A DNA stretch of 64,000 nucleotides from Corythucha ciliata (Eukaryota; Arthropoda; Insecta; Hemiptera; Tingidae), in assembly GCA_038030265.1 (NCBI GenBank), contig CM075939.1, positions 24,533,253 to 24,597,252 on the forward strand, written 5' to 3'. Of this stretch, positions 1 through 10,944 are shown in pieces; within the stretch, counting starts at the first letter, position 1; every line of letters starts with the position of its first letter. Both the position numbers and the translations under genes were made by a program. The notes beneath the pieces are model-generated. The model searched no databases, was not told the origin of the DNA, and was given only the letters and a program-made list of their open reading frames with translations.

Positions 1-460
1 TTTTGTTTAAAGAAGTTAACACCGGAAGATTTCTTTCAGACGTAGGTACCAGATCTGCGAACTGCGAATTTTTTTTACGCGAATTTTTATTTTTATTCTT
101 TTTTATTTTTATTTTTTTACGAGCAAAAGGAGAAATAGGGTTTTAAATTAGTAGCTCTGTACTTGGGCCAAATCTGCGACATTTGGAACTTTAAAGAGGC
201 CAATACCGCAGAATTACTTTTGTGAACGACCTTGTAAACGAATACCCGTGAAATTACTTTTTTGAGTGTGTCAACTCCGCTAAATTTGCTTTTTAGGGAT
301 CGTAAATTCTGCGGAACTGACTTTTCAAGTTCTTTGGACGGGTATGTGAAATTAGGTTCTGTGAGTGTAAAATTTGGACTTCGAAAGGGCCAAATCCGCA
401 AAATTGATTTCTTCACTTGGGAAACCGTGCGTAACGTGCGTTTTGGTTTAAGAGGGTGAA
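1..460 (-). repeat. Degenerate ~30-bp minisatellite, family A, minus orientation
   Basis: From about 150 to 460 the sequence repeats a loose unit of the type GGCCAAATCCGCAAAATTG followed by a T-rich stretch, at roughly 30-base spacing. This is the reverse complement of the family A unit that fills 650-1760. The first 150 bases are AT-rich with T and A runs and show no gene. Short open frames here follow the repeat and show no recognisable domain. Confidence 0.55.
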
Positions 461-650
461 GTCCCGTCCCGTGACCGCTCTCCCCTCCCACTCATTAATA
501 AGTTGGGAGTTCCTTCTACTGAGTCCCTCTCATGCGCTTTGCGCTCAACATCACTGTGCCGACCGTCGTGGCGCTCAAACCACGGACCACGGGCTCCAGC
601 CTCCTCACACCAGAACATTCCAACGAAAAACCAGATAATTGGGGCTCACG
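461..650. other. Unique spacer between opposed family A arrays
   Basis: This is a more GC-balanced stretch between the minus-oriented and plus-oriented family A arrays. It contains no splice-site-bounded reading frame or hairpin that I can support. It marks the point where the array orientation flips. Confidence 0.35.
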
Positions 651-1760
651 GTCTCATAATGAAACCAATCACTTTTAAAAACCAAATCTCGTGGTTTATA
701 CTCTTTCGAAAACCAAATTTCGTGGGTTTCGCTTTTTCAAAAGCCAAGTTTCGTCGGTTTGGCTCTTTCAGAAACAAATGTCGTGGGCTTTCGAGTTTCG
801 CTATGAAAATGAACTAAGTAAATGAATGAATAATTTAAAACCTAATTTCATGGGCGTTCGATCTTTATTTGGTGGTGGACCAAAATTTTCCGGTCTTTCA
901 TAACTAAATTTCTGAGATTTGGAACCTTCAAAAAAAATTTCACTATTCTTGTTATTTCATAACTTAATTTAGCGTATATTCAGGCGTTTAAAAAAAATTA
1001 CGCGGTCTTATCTTTTAAAGCTGAAATCAATTAGGCATGTTTGGGCTGATTCAGAAGATTGATTTTGCTGTTCAAAAACCAAATTTCTAGATTTGGCTCA
1101 TTCAAAACCGAAATTTTCTCATTTTGGCTATTTATCCCGATTTTTTTTTTGGATTTTCACTCTTTCCTAAACCAATTTCGCGGATTTGGCTCCTTTAAAC
1201 CCAAATTTCACAGAGGCTTGCTGTTTCAAAAACCCAATTTCATGATTTTGGACCTTTCAACCCCAATTTTGCTGCGGATTCTCACTTTTTTAAAAATAAA
1301 TGTCACGGATTTTGCACCGCCGTCAAAACCAATCTCACGGATTTTAGCATTCGAAACCCTAATTTTGGGTGCCTTTAAAAACCAAATTTTGTGGATTTTT
1401 CGAAATGCAAATTAAGGGTTTGGTTCTTTCAAAACGAAATTTTGCTATTCTGGTTTTCGGGATTTTCGAAACTACCAAGACCGAATTTTATTCTTTTAAA
1501 CACTAAATTTCGTGGGTTTGGTTCATTCAAGCACCTATTTTGGGGCATTTGTTCTTTAGAAATCAAATTTATTGTATTTGGCACCTTCAAAAGCCAATTT
1601 TGTGGATTTACGTTTCATCAAACCCTAAAATAGTTCATCAGAAACCTAAAATCGTGATTTGGATTTTTCCAAAACCTTTCGCTATTTTAAAAACTAAACT
1701 CGTGAATTTGGCTCTCCAAAAACTCAAACAGCTCTTTTAAACCCCAGTTTTGGGGATTTT
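650..1760 (+). repeat. Degenerate ~30-bp minisatellite, family A, plus orientation
   Basis: About 35 diverged copies of a unit of the form TTCAAAAACCAAATTTCG plus TGGATTTGGCTC occupy this stretch with a near-constant 30-base period, best seen from 1059 to 1640. Copies differ at many positions, so the array is old. Open frames within it (for example 1059-1415) are by-products of the period being divisible by three. The array sits just upstream of the first visible exon of the ABC transporter gene and may lie in its 5' intron. Confidence 0.75.
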
Positions 1761-1892
1761 CATTCTAAACGGCTTAAAGGTGAATTTTTTGGACACAACA
1801 AACCCGTTTCGTTGTTGTGTTTTTTTTTTTTTTACTGGTTTTCATCTGAGCATCCGTTTCACTAACGAGTTCAATTTCGTTCCGGCCTATAG

Positions 1893-4578
1893 AATGACGA
1901 AATTAAACCGAACTCATCACAAGCACACGTATCGGTCCTTGTTTGGCGGGGCTTGACAGTCCATGTGCAAAGCGTCGAACACAAATTCTTCAGTTTCAAG
2001 AGAAACGCTACGAAAAAGAAAATAATCGACAACGGTAAACGGTTGTCTTGAACGCTAGTAATACGTTTATATGCCGTGTACGGTTTTCCCGTCTCAGTTT
2101 CAGGCGTTATTCCTCCTGGAACACTCGTCGCCTTAATAGGGCCGAGGTAAAAATTATTCCAATTTCTTAGAATCGAACTTTGTTGAAAACATGGTTTTTA
2201 TTTCAGCGGTGCGGGAAAGAGCACACTTCTCAGAGCTATAAGTCACCGGGTTTTCGGTAATTGAGTCCCTCGTAGAGGTATATATTCTCATTAATACGTA
2301 CACTAATCAAACGATTTTATTTCAGACGGTGCAATTGTGAACGGCGAAGTGAATCTAAACGGCAAGCCGATTGATGCCACAATGAGACATACGTCGGGCT
2401 TCATGTTTCAAGAGGATTTCTTCGTGAGCTGTTTGACCGTTTATGAACACTTGAGATATACGGTAAAACGAGAGAAAATATTATAATAATAATTAATAAT
2501 AAATTATGGCCGAAACAAATTTGCAGGCGAGGTTGAAAATGGACAGAAGGTGTACGAGCAGGCAAATGGACCGGCGAATCCGTTCACTCATCGAGATGCT
2601 TGGATTGGGACATGCTATCGATAGAAAAATTGGAGGTCTTGAGTCTGAAGGAGAAAAAGTAATCAAGGAGAATTGCGCTAATGATTATTTAAATTATCTG
2701 ACGATTTTCGAATTATTCAACTATTCTTGAAGAGCGTACTATCCAAGGGTGAAAAGAAACGGCTTTCTTTGGCCACCACCTGCATCAACCTGCCACGTCT
2801 TTTATTTCTCGACGAGCCCACAACCGGTCTTGATTCGTACACGGCCGTCCGTCTTGTCAGTCTCATGAAAGCCATGGTCGAACAGGTCGGCTGTTCTATC
2901 GTCACCACTTTACACCAACCGAGCCCCGAGATTCTCTCAATGTTTACCGGCGTTATGCTTTTGGCGGACGGGCGTCTCGTTTTCGCCGGTAGTTCAGACG
3001 AGGCAGTCGATTTTTTCGAGAAGTAATGTGCTCATAGTTACTACGCAATCAAATTATTCTTTTACGTCATTTCATTCATTTCCCAAGACGAGGGTACCGA
3101 CTGGACGGTAAATCAAGCCGGGGAGATTTCCTTTTGAATTGTGTTGCTACCGGCTCTACTGCTTTCCCAGTACAGAAACTGTCCAGAGATTTTGCTGCTT
3201 CTGAATATTTTGATAAAATCGACGATTACAATTCAGAATTTGAGGTCGAGAGAGCTTCCATGTTGTAAAATATGGTGTGTGAAATTAATTGTGCTTTCAT
3301 ACAGGAAAGGTCTTCGAGGATGCATAAATCCCCTTTGGAATCGTAAGTAGGCCTACTTCATTCTCATCAAATCATCACTCTAAATTTGCAATATTCTGTT
3401 AGCAAGCCTCCACTATGGCCAGTTAAGCTTTTTTGGATCTGCGCAAGAGGAGTAGTCGAATCTATTCGTAATCCCGAAGTACAGTGGATTAGAATATTCC
3501 AGAAAATGGTAAATTGATGTTTGATCCAACGACGAGAATTTTACTTCACTCGAACCTGTCGTAGCTAATTGCAGTCACGGCTGGACTGTGTTACCTGAAC
3601 TCGATCAAGGCCGACCAAAAAGGGATACAAGACGTACAGGGAATTCTGTTTCTGTTAGTTACAGAAAATACCTTCTCGCCCATGTACGCCGTAATGGCGT
3701 TGTTTCCCAAGGAGTACCCGATTTTCATACGGGAATTCGGCAACGGAGCGTATCATCCGTCAGTGTATTACATTTCAAAGGTTTTTCAAATGGTACAAGA
3801 CTTGTTTCTGCGTTTGAATCCACAATCCAATGGTTTTTACTTCATCACTAAATTACCAGCTACCCGGACTACTATTGGAAGCAGTTCTTTTCACGAGCTG
3901 CTTGTATTGGATGGCTGGAATTCAAGGCTCGTTGTACTCATTCGTACTAATTCTAATTTTCACTGCATTGTGCATCGCTGTGGCAACTGCTTGTGGTAGG
4001 CCTGATAGACCCCAAACAAATACTTTTTGTTTAGAAGATTGTTTTTCATTTATGCCCGCAGGAACCATGTTCTCGAGTTCTTTCGATCACGTGGCAAACG
4101 CCATGGTGTACCTAATCCCACTGGAATATATTTCGATGCTCACTTCAGGATTATTCTTGAAATTAAGGTGATTATTTGATTCAAAACAATGGCTATTATA
4201 AACTAATTAAAAGTATATTTCAGCACAATACCAATATTTTTATCATGGCTCAAGTACATATCGTGGTTCATGTACACCTACGAGTCGATGTCCATAGTTC
4301 ACTGGACGGAAGTTGTTAACATAGGTATGACGTGAAAAACAATTCTCTGGTAATGTATTTATTGAGTCACTAAGCCTGAGAAATGCGTGTTTATAGAGTG
4401 CCCAATCGGAGGAAATTTCTCAGTCGGTTGTCTTACGAATGGCCGACAAGTTTTAGAGCACTACAGTTTCACAGAGGATCATTTGATTAGAAATTCGATT
4501 GGTTTAATCACTCTGTTTTTTGCATTTCACGGCATTGGTTACGTTAATTTTGCGAGGAAGCTAACGAGATGTGAATAA
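1893..4578 (+). CDS. ABCG-subfamily (White-type) ABC half-transporter, 5' end not seen
   Basis: Membrane ABC exporter of the ABCG half-transporter type: an N-terminal nucleotide-binding domain followed by one membrane domain, working as a dimer. Proposed exons: 1893-2034, 2098-2146, 2207-2256, 2326-2462, 2527-2658, 2733-3022, 3088-3244, 3305-3342, 3403-3508, 3565-3780, 3860-3995, 4062-4167, 4224-4324, 4397-4578. All phases agree and give about 613 residues to a TAA stop. Visible motifs are Walker A GPSGAGKST (split by the intron at 2147), the Q-loop FMFQEDFF, a signature LSKGEKKR, Walker B and D-loop LLFLDEPTTGLDS, and the H-loop TLHQPSPE. Then comes a membrane domain with YPIFIREFGNGAYHPSVYY, typical of ABCG, and a C-terminal lumenal CP segment. 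The signature has K where most relatives have the first G of LSGGE. No in-frame ATG exists before 1893, where a TAG/acceptor stands, so a start exon lies further left. The junctions at 3244 (weak donor GTCGAG) and 3087 are the least certain; 3108-3170 could be read as an in-frame intron. Substrate unknown. Confidence 0.9.
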
Positions 4579-5567
4579 ATAATTTTTTTTCAAACTCAAG
4601 CATCGGAGGAGGATCTCTATTCGGCCCGGAAGCCCAGCCATAACTCTTCGAGTAATGAACGGATTTGAATACTTTTTTTGATCATGCTTGAATTAAGAAA
4701 AAGAGCCAATAGGGGATCCCTGGAGGCTACTTCTCGACTAAAAAATTGACGCAAAAGGTGCAGGTTCCCGGTTTCTGGATAAAATTTCACAGCTAAAACG
4801 GAGAAAACAGTGTTAATGTTCTGAATAATTACTAATTAGAGGTTTCTGGAGGCATTACCCCTCCCCTCCCCAGTACACCACCACCACCTTCTCTCCCCCT
4901 TCGTTTGGACCGATTTGACCAGTTCCAGGGGGGAGGGGGTAATACTGCTGTTACACCCCGCCCTCCTTTAGATCCACCAGCACCAATGCCATTAGCCCAC
5001 TAAAAAAGGCCCCGGAACTTGCAATTTTCCGCTGCGAAAGTGCTGGAACGTAAATTTCAAAGTTCGCTGATATAGTTTGCTTCCAGTGATGCACTATATC
5101 GTATTGGGTACCGTCTGCGTTCAGCCTGGATATACTTTCAATTTCGCGAATATTTCTAATAGCTACAAATGTCGCGGCTATTCGCTCAGCCATCATTCCC
5201 TGTCGGGGCCGACTAACCTGGTGGCTCCGAGCCCACAAAAAAGGGTCTCCTAATCTGCTGAACAAAAATAAAAAAGTGCCACTACCCCTTCCCCATGCCA
5301 TCAGATCTCAATCAAGTTTGACAAAATGGCATTTCTACACAAATTCTAGGTGCCACTGTGGTCAAAACCACGCCATTATTCGAACTACTATAGTACTTCA
5401 ACCCACTCAGGTACAACTAGTAGGAGTACTGACTGGTGAGATTGCCATCGTGCCAAAGGTTGAAATCTGATGACATGGGTGAGGGTGGGGTATTTTTTTT
5501 GGCATAAGATTAGGTAAAGGTATGAAGGTAATTTCACGAATTCAAACACCAGTGATTTTTTTATATT
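4579..5567. other. Intergenic; scattered family C repeat copies
   Basis: The transporter stop codon overlaps an AATAAA-like polyadenylation signal (GAATAAATAA). Beyond it the sequence holds scattered copies of the family C unit (cf. GGAACTTGCAATTTTCCGC near 5010) and C-rich and G-rich tracts near 4860-4940. The minus-strand frame at 4951-5301 overlaps these repeat copies and shows no domain. I see no gene. Confidence 0.45.
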
Positions 5568-6012
5568 TTATATGTATATGCCGTAGTCACTTGCCGTAAT
5601 TTGGCATTTCATGAAATGACCAGCCATTTCATGAAGTGCGCGCTTTTGATGTAACAGTGAGGTTAGAACACCATCCGACCAGGAATTTTGGTCATTTCAT
5701 GAAATGCATCCAGCCTCTGGGCACTTCATGAAATACGAAAGGATTATACACCATGTGTCCAGTCATTTCAAGAAATGACCAGAGTGAGTTGGGTTGGCAT
5801 TTCAAGAAATGACCAGAGTGACTCGGCCACATAGTGTAATCCTCGTGTATTTCATGAAGTGCCCAGAGGCAGGATGGATTTCATGAAATGACCGGAATTC
5901 CTGGTCAGATGGTATTCTAACCTCACTGTTACATCAAGAGCGCGCATTTCATGAAATGGCTGGTCATTTCATGACAAATTACGGCATGTGACCACGACAT
6001 ATACATATATTA
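5568..6012. mobile_element. Foldback element built from CATTTCATGAAATG palindromes
   Basis: The two halves are imperfect reverse complements. The outer left end ATATGTATATGCCGTAGTCAC pairs with the outer right end GTGACCACGACATATACATAT, and TAACAGTGAGGTTAGAACACC pairs with its complement near 5905-5935. About ten copies of the short palindrome ATTTCATGAAAT or a variant (ATTTCAAGAAAT, ATTTCATGAAGT) are spread across both arms, so the element is a palindrome made of palindromes. It has no coding capacity and looks like a non-autonomous DNA element. Confidence 0.8.
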
Positions 6013-6745
6013 TGTATTAAATGAAATGCACTAAAAAGGCCCTGAAATTTACCCGGCGCGGCAATTAGCTTGGGCTTGTGAACAGAAACTTACAATTCCT
6101 GCTGTTTATCCCCGCTGTAACGGGGTTCTGGATGGTCAGAGAAGGCAAGGAATGAAAAGAATAAAAATTCACAAATGGTAAGATTTATTTCAACGAACGG
6201 TAATATTTATTTATGAACAAATAGTAATGATATATAACGAAGGGGAGGACTATATTATTTACAATGAGTACAATCTTTTTTATTACTCGTCAGATCAAAC
6301 CCGGGAGGGAGAGAGAGAGACGATTTTCGACCGGGGACGTGAGAATGATATCGGGAATTAGGGAAAGATTTGGAGAAGGAACTGAAGGAAGTCTCACTCA
6401 CCAGTGTTCATTCTGATGGCCTGAAGTCGTTGAACTAACTGGTTACTGGTTAAGGCCAACGATGTATAACAGAACTGGATTGCTCATCACGGCTGATAAA
6501 GACCATCTGATAATAGCCATCAAATAAGCTCCCATAGTGGATGAGAGGGGTGGAGTTTCAAAATAAGTGCCATATTGCCATAACTACACAAGGAGAGGGA
6601 CAGGGTGATTGTTTACCAGGGGACGACCTGCCCCCTCCAGACCTCTGTGAGCAATCCAGGTTTATATTATATCGTTGGTTAAGGCTGAGAGCGAAGCACG
6701 TTGGAGCGTCGGGGATGTGTATTTCCCATAGAGATAATATAACTA
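6013..6745. other. Non-coding stretch, no gene seen
   Basis: AT-rich to neutral sequence with a short GA microsatellite near 6310-6325. Frames at 6541-6765 and 6558-6806 have no recognisable domain and run into the next inverted-repeat element. A 20-base segment ending CATAGAGATAATATAACT (about 6727-6744) recurs in inverse at about 7914-7932. Confidence 0.4.
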
Positions 6746-7010
6746 AAGTACGCGACACGAAATAAGGCGGGTGTGACTCATCGGCCCTCCCATGCCCTGT
6801 TGCCACCCCGTGCGTTGTGGGTGGTGATGTGTGGTGGGGTTTTACGAACGCTCACCGGCTCACAGCTCTCCAAAGTGACAACGATGGGAGCGCAACGTTG
6901 CCAGCTATGGGTGTAGACTTGAGCTTTTCATCGCATCTTTGGGACTATAATGCGCAACGTTGGTTTTTTAGTCGATGAGTCACACCCGCCTTATTTCGTG
7001 TCGCGTACTT
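6746..7010. mobile_element. 265-bp MITE with ~37-bp terminal inverted repeats and TA duplication
   Basis: The left terminus AAGTACGCGACACGAAATAA is matched exactly in reverse complement by the right terminus ending TTATTTCGTGTCGCGTACTT, and the match runs on to about 37 bases (through GGCGGGTGTGACTCATCG). TA dinucleotides flank both ends (6744-6745 and 7011-7012), as for Tc1/mariner-type insertions. The interior has no coding frame. The near-perfect ends suggest recent insertion compared with the surrounding repeats. Confidence 0.85.
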
Positions 7011-8294
7011 TAGAGCTTGAATTGTCTATTGCGCTTTGCGCAGCGGTCCATGGCTGATGTCACCAAGAAGCTTGAGTTAACTCCAAAAATCCATTGCTAT
7101 TGGCTGAAAAAGTACTGGTGGGGATGTGGATGATGTGAAGGGGGACTTTCTTTAGCATTCAACTCGTCCGAGTTGGGACCCCCCTGAACCGGCACTAAGA
7201 GATAAGAGATTATGAAGTGCCGTTTCCTCGCCTTCGATTCGTTTCAATTTTCGAAGCCTTGTGATGTTTTATGTTTTGTTTTGTTCGAGAAAAAAATTCA
7301 TTCAGCTTTAAAATGACTGCTGGCTCATTTTCATAACCTGATTAGAACCGGATATATCCTTAAAAGTGCCTAAATTTTGTCCAAAACGTCGATTTGGGAT
7401 ATGTTCATAACAGAGGCATTTCTTATTCTTAAGTCAAATAACTTGACAAGATTTAGTTTCATGTCGGCCTAGATGGGCACACAACTATTCATAAAAATCC
7501 GAGATACGAAAGTCCAACCCTTGGTTGATTTGGCGTGGAATTACCCTGTATAAAACTAAACTTTTTCATAATTTAATAGTGATTGAATTGGAGATTTTCC
7601 ATACGTACTAGTACTACATATCCCCATTGAATGCGAAAATGGGCGTAACAGATCAACAAAAAAACATTTTTCCAAAGTTAAAATGTACCTACTTAATCAA
7701 CGCGCTTTCAACTCGTTGCCCTCAACATAGAATTTAGAGACGGGTTTCAAGTATAGAGAGCAAACTACACCCCTTGAGTTCTCAAAAGTTTCTTGTTCTC
7801 CCCACTTTTTGAGACAGCCAATGGGAAGAGACATTAGGAGGCGAACGAAATCCGGATGACGTCAATCTGCGCCCCAGTTTATTCAAGTTTGCGCATCCAA
7901 TGCCCCCTCTAGTAGTTATATTATCTCTATGGTATTTCCCATGGAGGTAGGAACAAGTGGAGAGAGAGAAAGGCTTTTTTAATGTGGAAACATGTGAAGC
8001 CGGTTTTTCCGCCATTACACACCCACTGTTATCATTCACATAGAGAGGACGGGAGGGGAGTTTATCACTTTTTCACAGATCAAGTATCAAATTGTCAATG
8101 TTTTTGTTGGGTGAGACCTGATAACAAATGGTGTGTAGTAATGGCGACCGGCTTCACGAAAAATGCGTTTCACTCCCTCCACTTCTTCCTACCACCATGG
8201 TATTTCCCCTTCTCTCATACGGTTTGATAACAGCAGTGATCGATCTCGGCGCGGCTAAGGGGCCGAACGGGTGCCAATTTGGAGATGCTAGCAA
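7011..8294. other. Non-coding stretch, no gene seen
   Basis: No reading frame here has domain content, and no convincing exon is bounded by splice sites. The frames at 7782-8039, 7982-8227 and 8128-8337 look random. The TACCCTGTA sequence near 7540 resembles the end of a TA-targeting element but has no partner that I can see. Confidence 0.4.
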
Positions 8295-8800
8295 GGCCGG
8301 CGGGGAACGTCTGAGGACGTCGATGAGGACGGACTGAAGACGAGAACGAGGGCGTTGGTGAGGACGGACTGAAGACGAGAACGAGGGCGTTGGTGAGGAC
8401 GGACTGAAGACGAGAACGAGGGCGTTGGTGAGGACGGACTGAAGGCAAGGACGTCACCAAGGACGTCGACGAGGACGAACGAAGAAGAAGACAGGACAAC
8501 TGCAGACGAAGATGAAGTCGAGGACGTCAACAAGGACGTCGACGAGAACGAACGAAGATGAAGACAGGACGTCAGCAAAGACGTCGCCGGCGAGGACGAA
8601 CGAAGATGAAGACAGAACGTCAGCAAAGACGTCGGCGAGGACGAACGAAGATGAAGACAGAACGTCAGCAAAGACGTCGGCGAGGACGAACGAAGATGAA
8701 GACAGGGCAACTGACGATGTAGATGAAAACGAAGACGTCAATAAGGACGTCGATGAGAACAACGAAGATGGACGAAGAACGAAACGAGGACAACTAGGGC
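8295..8800. repeat. Two minisatellites, 35-bp and 45-bp units
   Basis: From about 8324 to 8440 a 35-base unit (GAGGACGGACTGAAGACGAG plus AACGAGGGCGTTGGT) is repeated three times with few changes. From about 8540 to 8705 a 45-base unit (ACGAACGAAGATGAAGACAG plus a CAGCAAAGACGTCGGCGAGG-type half) is repeated about four times. The 45-base period is a multiple of three, so long frames stay open on both strands: an acidic NEDEDRTSAKTS repeat on plus and an SSSFVLADVFADV repeat on minus. Neither shows a start, splice context or known domain, so I treat this as a repeat rather than a gene. Confidence 0.75.
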
Positions 8801-9124
8801 ACACACTGCCTTTTACACTGAACTGACTTTGACTTTTGAGCACAACGAAACACACAGATCACAAAACAAAAACACGCCGAGAGCACAACGCTGGGTTGCC
8901 GGCTTCACTACCAAACACAAACTCTGACACAACGATAGGACACTGTACAGCGCGGAGCTGCCTTTCGCTACGAGTTGTTCGCGCTCTGACTAGCCGACAC
9001 CAACTGGTGAGGCACAGGGATTTCGGGGTTTTTATAGGGGCGTTAGGGGTAGCGCAGGACAGGATGAATGGTAGAACAGGACAGGTACTCTTTGGCATTC
9101 CTAGCTCTTCCCCGTCTCCCTCTC

Positions 9125-10130
9125 ATCACCCACCGCGGGGGGCGTCCATCAACTCCTACCCGAGAGTTCGGGGGGATTAAAAGTGATTCAACTCCCGCCC
9201 TGGGCCAGTGAAAAATCGCATCAACTGCCGCCCGTTTTACAGTCCAAGCAATATCAACTCCCGCCCATCGGCTTTGGTGCAAACGTTCGGTTGTCGTGAT
9301 AAAAGTATTCTTATTATCATGGTATGGGCCGGTGGCCTTTAATTTCAGCCTCAAGTGTACTCATTATTTTTCTTTTCACATTGAAAGGCAGTTAAGTATT
9401 TTGAATTCACTTGCACTATTACCCCTCTGCGCATTCAAGAAGATAACACATCGACTCTTCGATTCTGTTCACACCAACGTCTGTGGAACCTGAACGGACA
9501 AGAGCGTATTAAGTGGGGACACCTCGTCGAACCTTCTCATCTTCAGTCGATTGTCACCTCAGTTCTAATTCAATATTCAATGCGATGGACCGACTTATGT
9601 ACGTTGAATCGGCGACCCAAAGAGGCCGAGGGGTTTTTTTCTCGTTTGGCTTCATGTTCATCTATCACAAAACTTTGAAAAGCAGAATTTTTATTTTATG
9701 TATACTTTGTTCCTCACGACGATTCGACGACAATTATCTTCTATAATAACTTCTTTGTTTTAGTCATCTAAGAAACTTCACGTATTTAAGATTTAAGCCT
9801 AACGTGAACTGTCTCTCACGACGTTCCTACTTACTTTGTTCCTCATGACGATTCGACTAAGTAGATCCTTATATATTTATTATCATTGACTGTGATTCAT
9901 ACACTACTGGTTGTGCTATTTCTTAGGAAATATAACGGGTATAGAGTATTTCAATTTTTCTCTGACCCGATCTCTCTTGGGCGGGAGTTGATAAAAAATA
10001 GCGATAGGAGTTGATAAAAAATAGCGGTAGGAAACGAGCTCTGGGCGGGAGTTGATGAAAAATAACGGTAGGAGTCGATGCTTTTTTTGGGCTCTAGGCG
10101 GGAGTTGATGAATCCCCACCGCGGGCTTGC
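9125..10130. mobile_element. Candidate non-autonomous element with subterminal ATCAACTCCCGCCC repeats
   Basis: The left side (9136-9265) carries several copies of the motif ATCAACTCCYGCCC, and the right side (9975-10115) carries several copies of its reverse complement GGGCGGGAGTTGAT. The outermost parts CACCGCGGGGGGC and CCCCACCGCGGGC are also inverted relative to each other. The interior holds a direct duplication of TTTGTTCCTCAYGACGATTCGAC (about 9706 and 9836) and no coding frame. Clustered subterminal motifs of opposite orientation are typical of transposase-binding ends. Confidence 0.5.
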
Positions 10131-10135
10131 TCCCA

Positions 10136-10940
10136 CTGAGTTTCATTGGTTACGGGTTTGGAAGGATTTATGGCTATTGCGATTAACTTATATTTAATTA
10201 CCAAAAATATCAAAATAACACAAAATATTAACGATGTCGAAAAATGGCTTAAAGAATAGGTAGTAGATATTATATTAAGGAAATACACTTAAGTAACTAC
10301 AGGGTAATACTAATGGTAATATATACATGTACAAGGAAAGGGGGGGGGGGTTCGCCCCGTTACACCGCAAAAAAGCAGTTTCATCAGAAATTTGCAATTC
10401 ACTGCCTATTTAGGCTTTAAATCTGCTATTTGGTTGCTATGAACCACCGAAACCGGCAATTTAACCTGAGCTGATTAGTTTTAGGCTAGTACCATTTTAT
10501 GAGCGTAGGTATGGCAAGCATTTAAGTGGGAAAAAAGGTAATTCTTAAAAAAATCATAAAATGTGTAAAATCATAATTTCGGAAACAAAGCTGAATTTCC
10601 AAAAACTCCAAATAGTCATTTCGATGACAAATGACGTGCCCCATAACTGGTTTTCTTCTATCAAACTAATACATGCCTTGGGGTTGGGGAATACTAAAAA
10701 AAGGAACCAACCGTTGAACACTCCCTGCAAGGTGTTCCAAAAGCAGGGTGTGCAATGTTGGAAACTTCTAAAAATGCCCGGCTAAAAAAATCCTTTGAAC
10801 TCAAGACTCGAGCTAAAGCACACCGTGCGTCAAGGGCGTATTGAGCCTATCCACCTTCAACGCACTCTGTGCGTCGTGGGCAGTGGACGTGTTAAGTAAA
10901 GGCTTTGTAAAGGTGGGTTTCTGAACACGGTCCTTGTCAA
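10136..10940. other. Non-coding stretch with family C copies and a G tract
   Basis: This includes an uninterrupted G run near 10340 followed by TTCGCCCCGTTACACC, and a few family C-like units near 10380-10480. The frame at 10561-10785 has no recognisable domain. No gene is supported. Confidence 0.4.
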
Positions 10941-10944
10941 TATA

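Noticed and set aside
1059..1740. Phe/Asn/Lys-rich frames resembling repeats of FKNQISRFGSF
   Set aside because: The family A unit is 30 bases, so frames persist through the array; there is no start context or domain.
3588..3851. Plus frame MLPELDQGRPKRDT...
   Set aside because: Wrong frame over a transporter exon; the correct frame reads LIAVTAGLCYLNSIKAD and continues into the ABCG membrane domain.
8288..8855. Long Ser/Leu/Val-rich minus-strand frames and an acidic plus-strand frame
   Set aside because: They are produced by the 35- and 45-base tandem repeats; both strands are open for the same arithmetic reason and neither has gene context.
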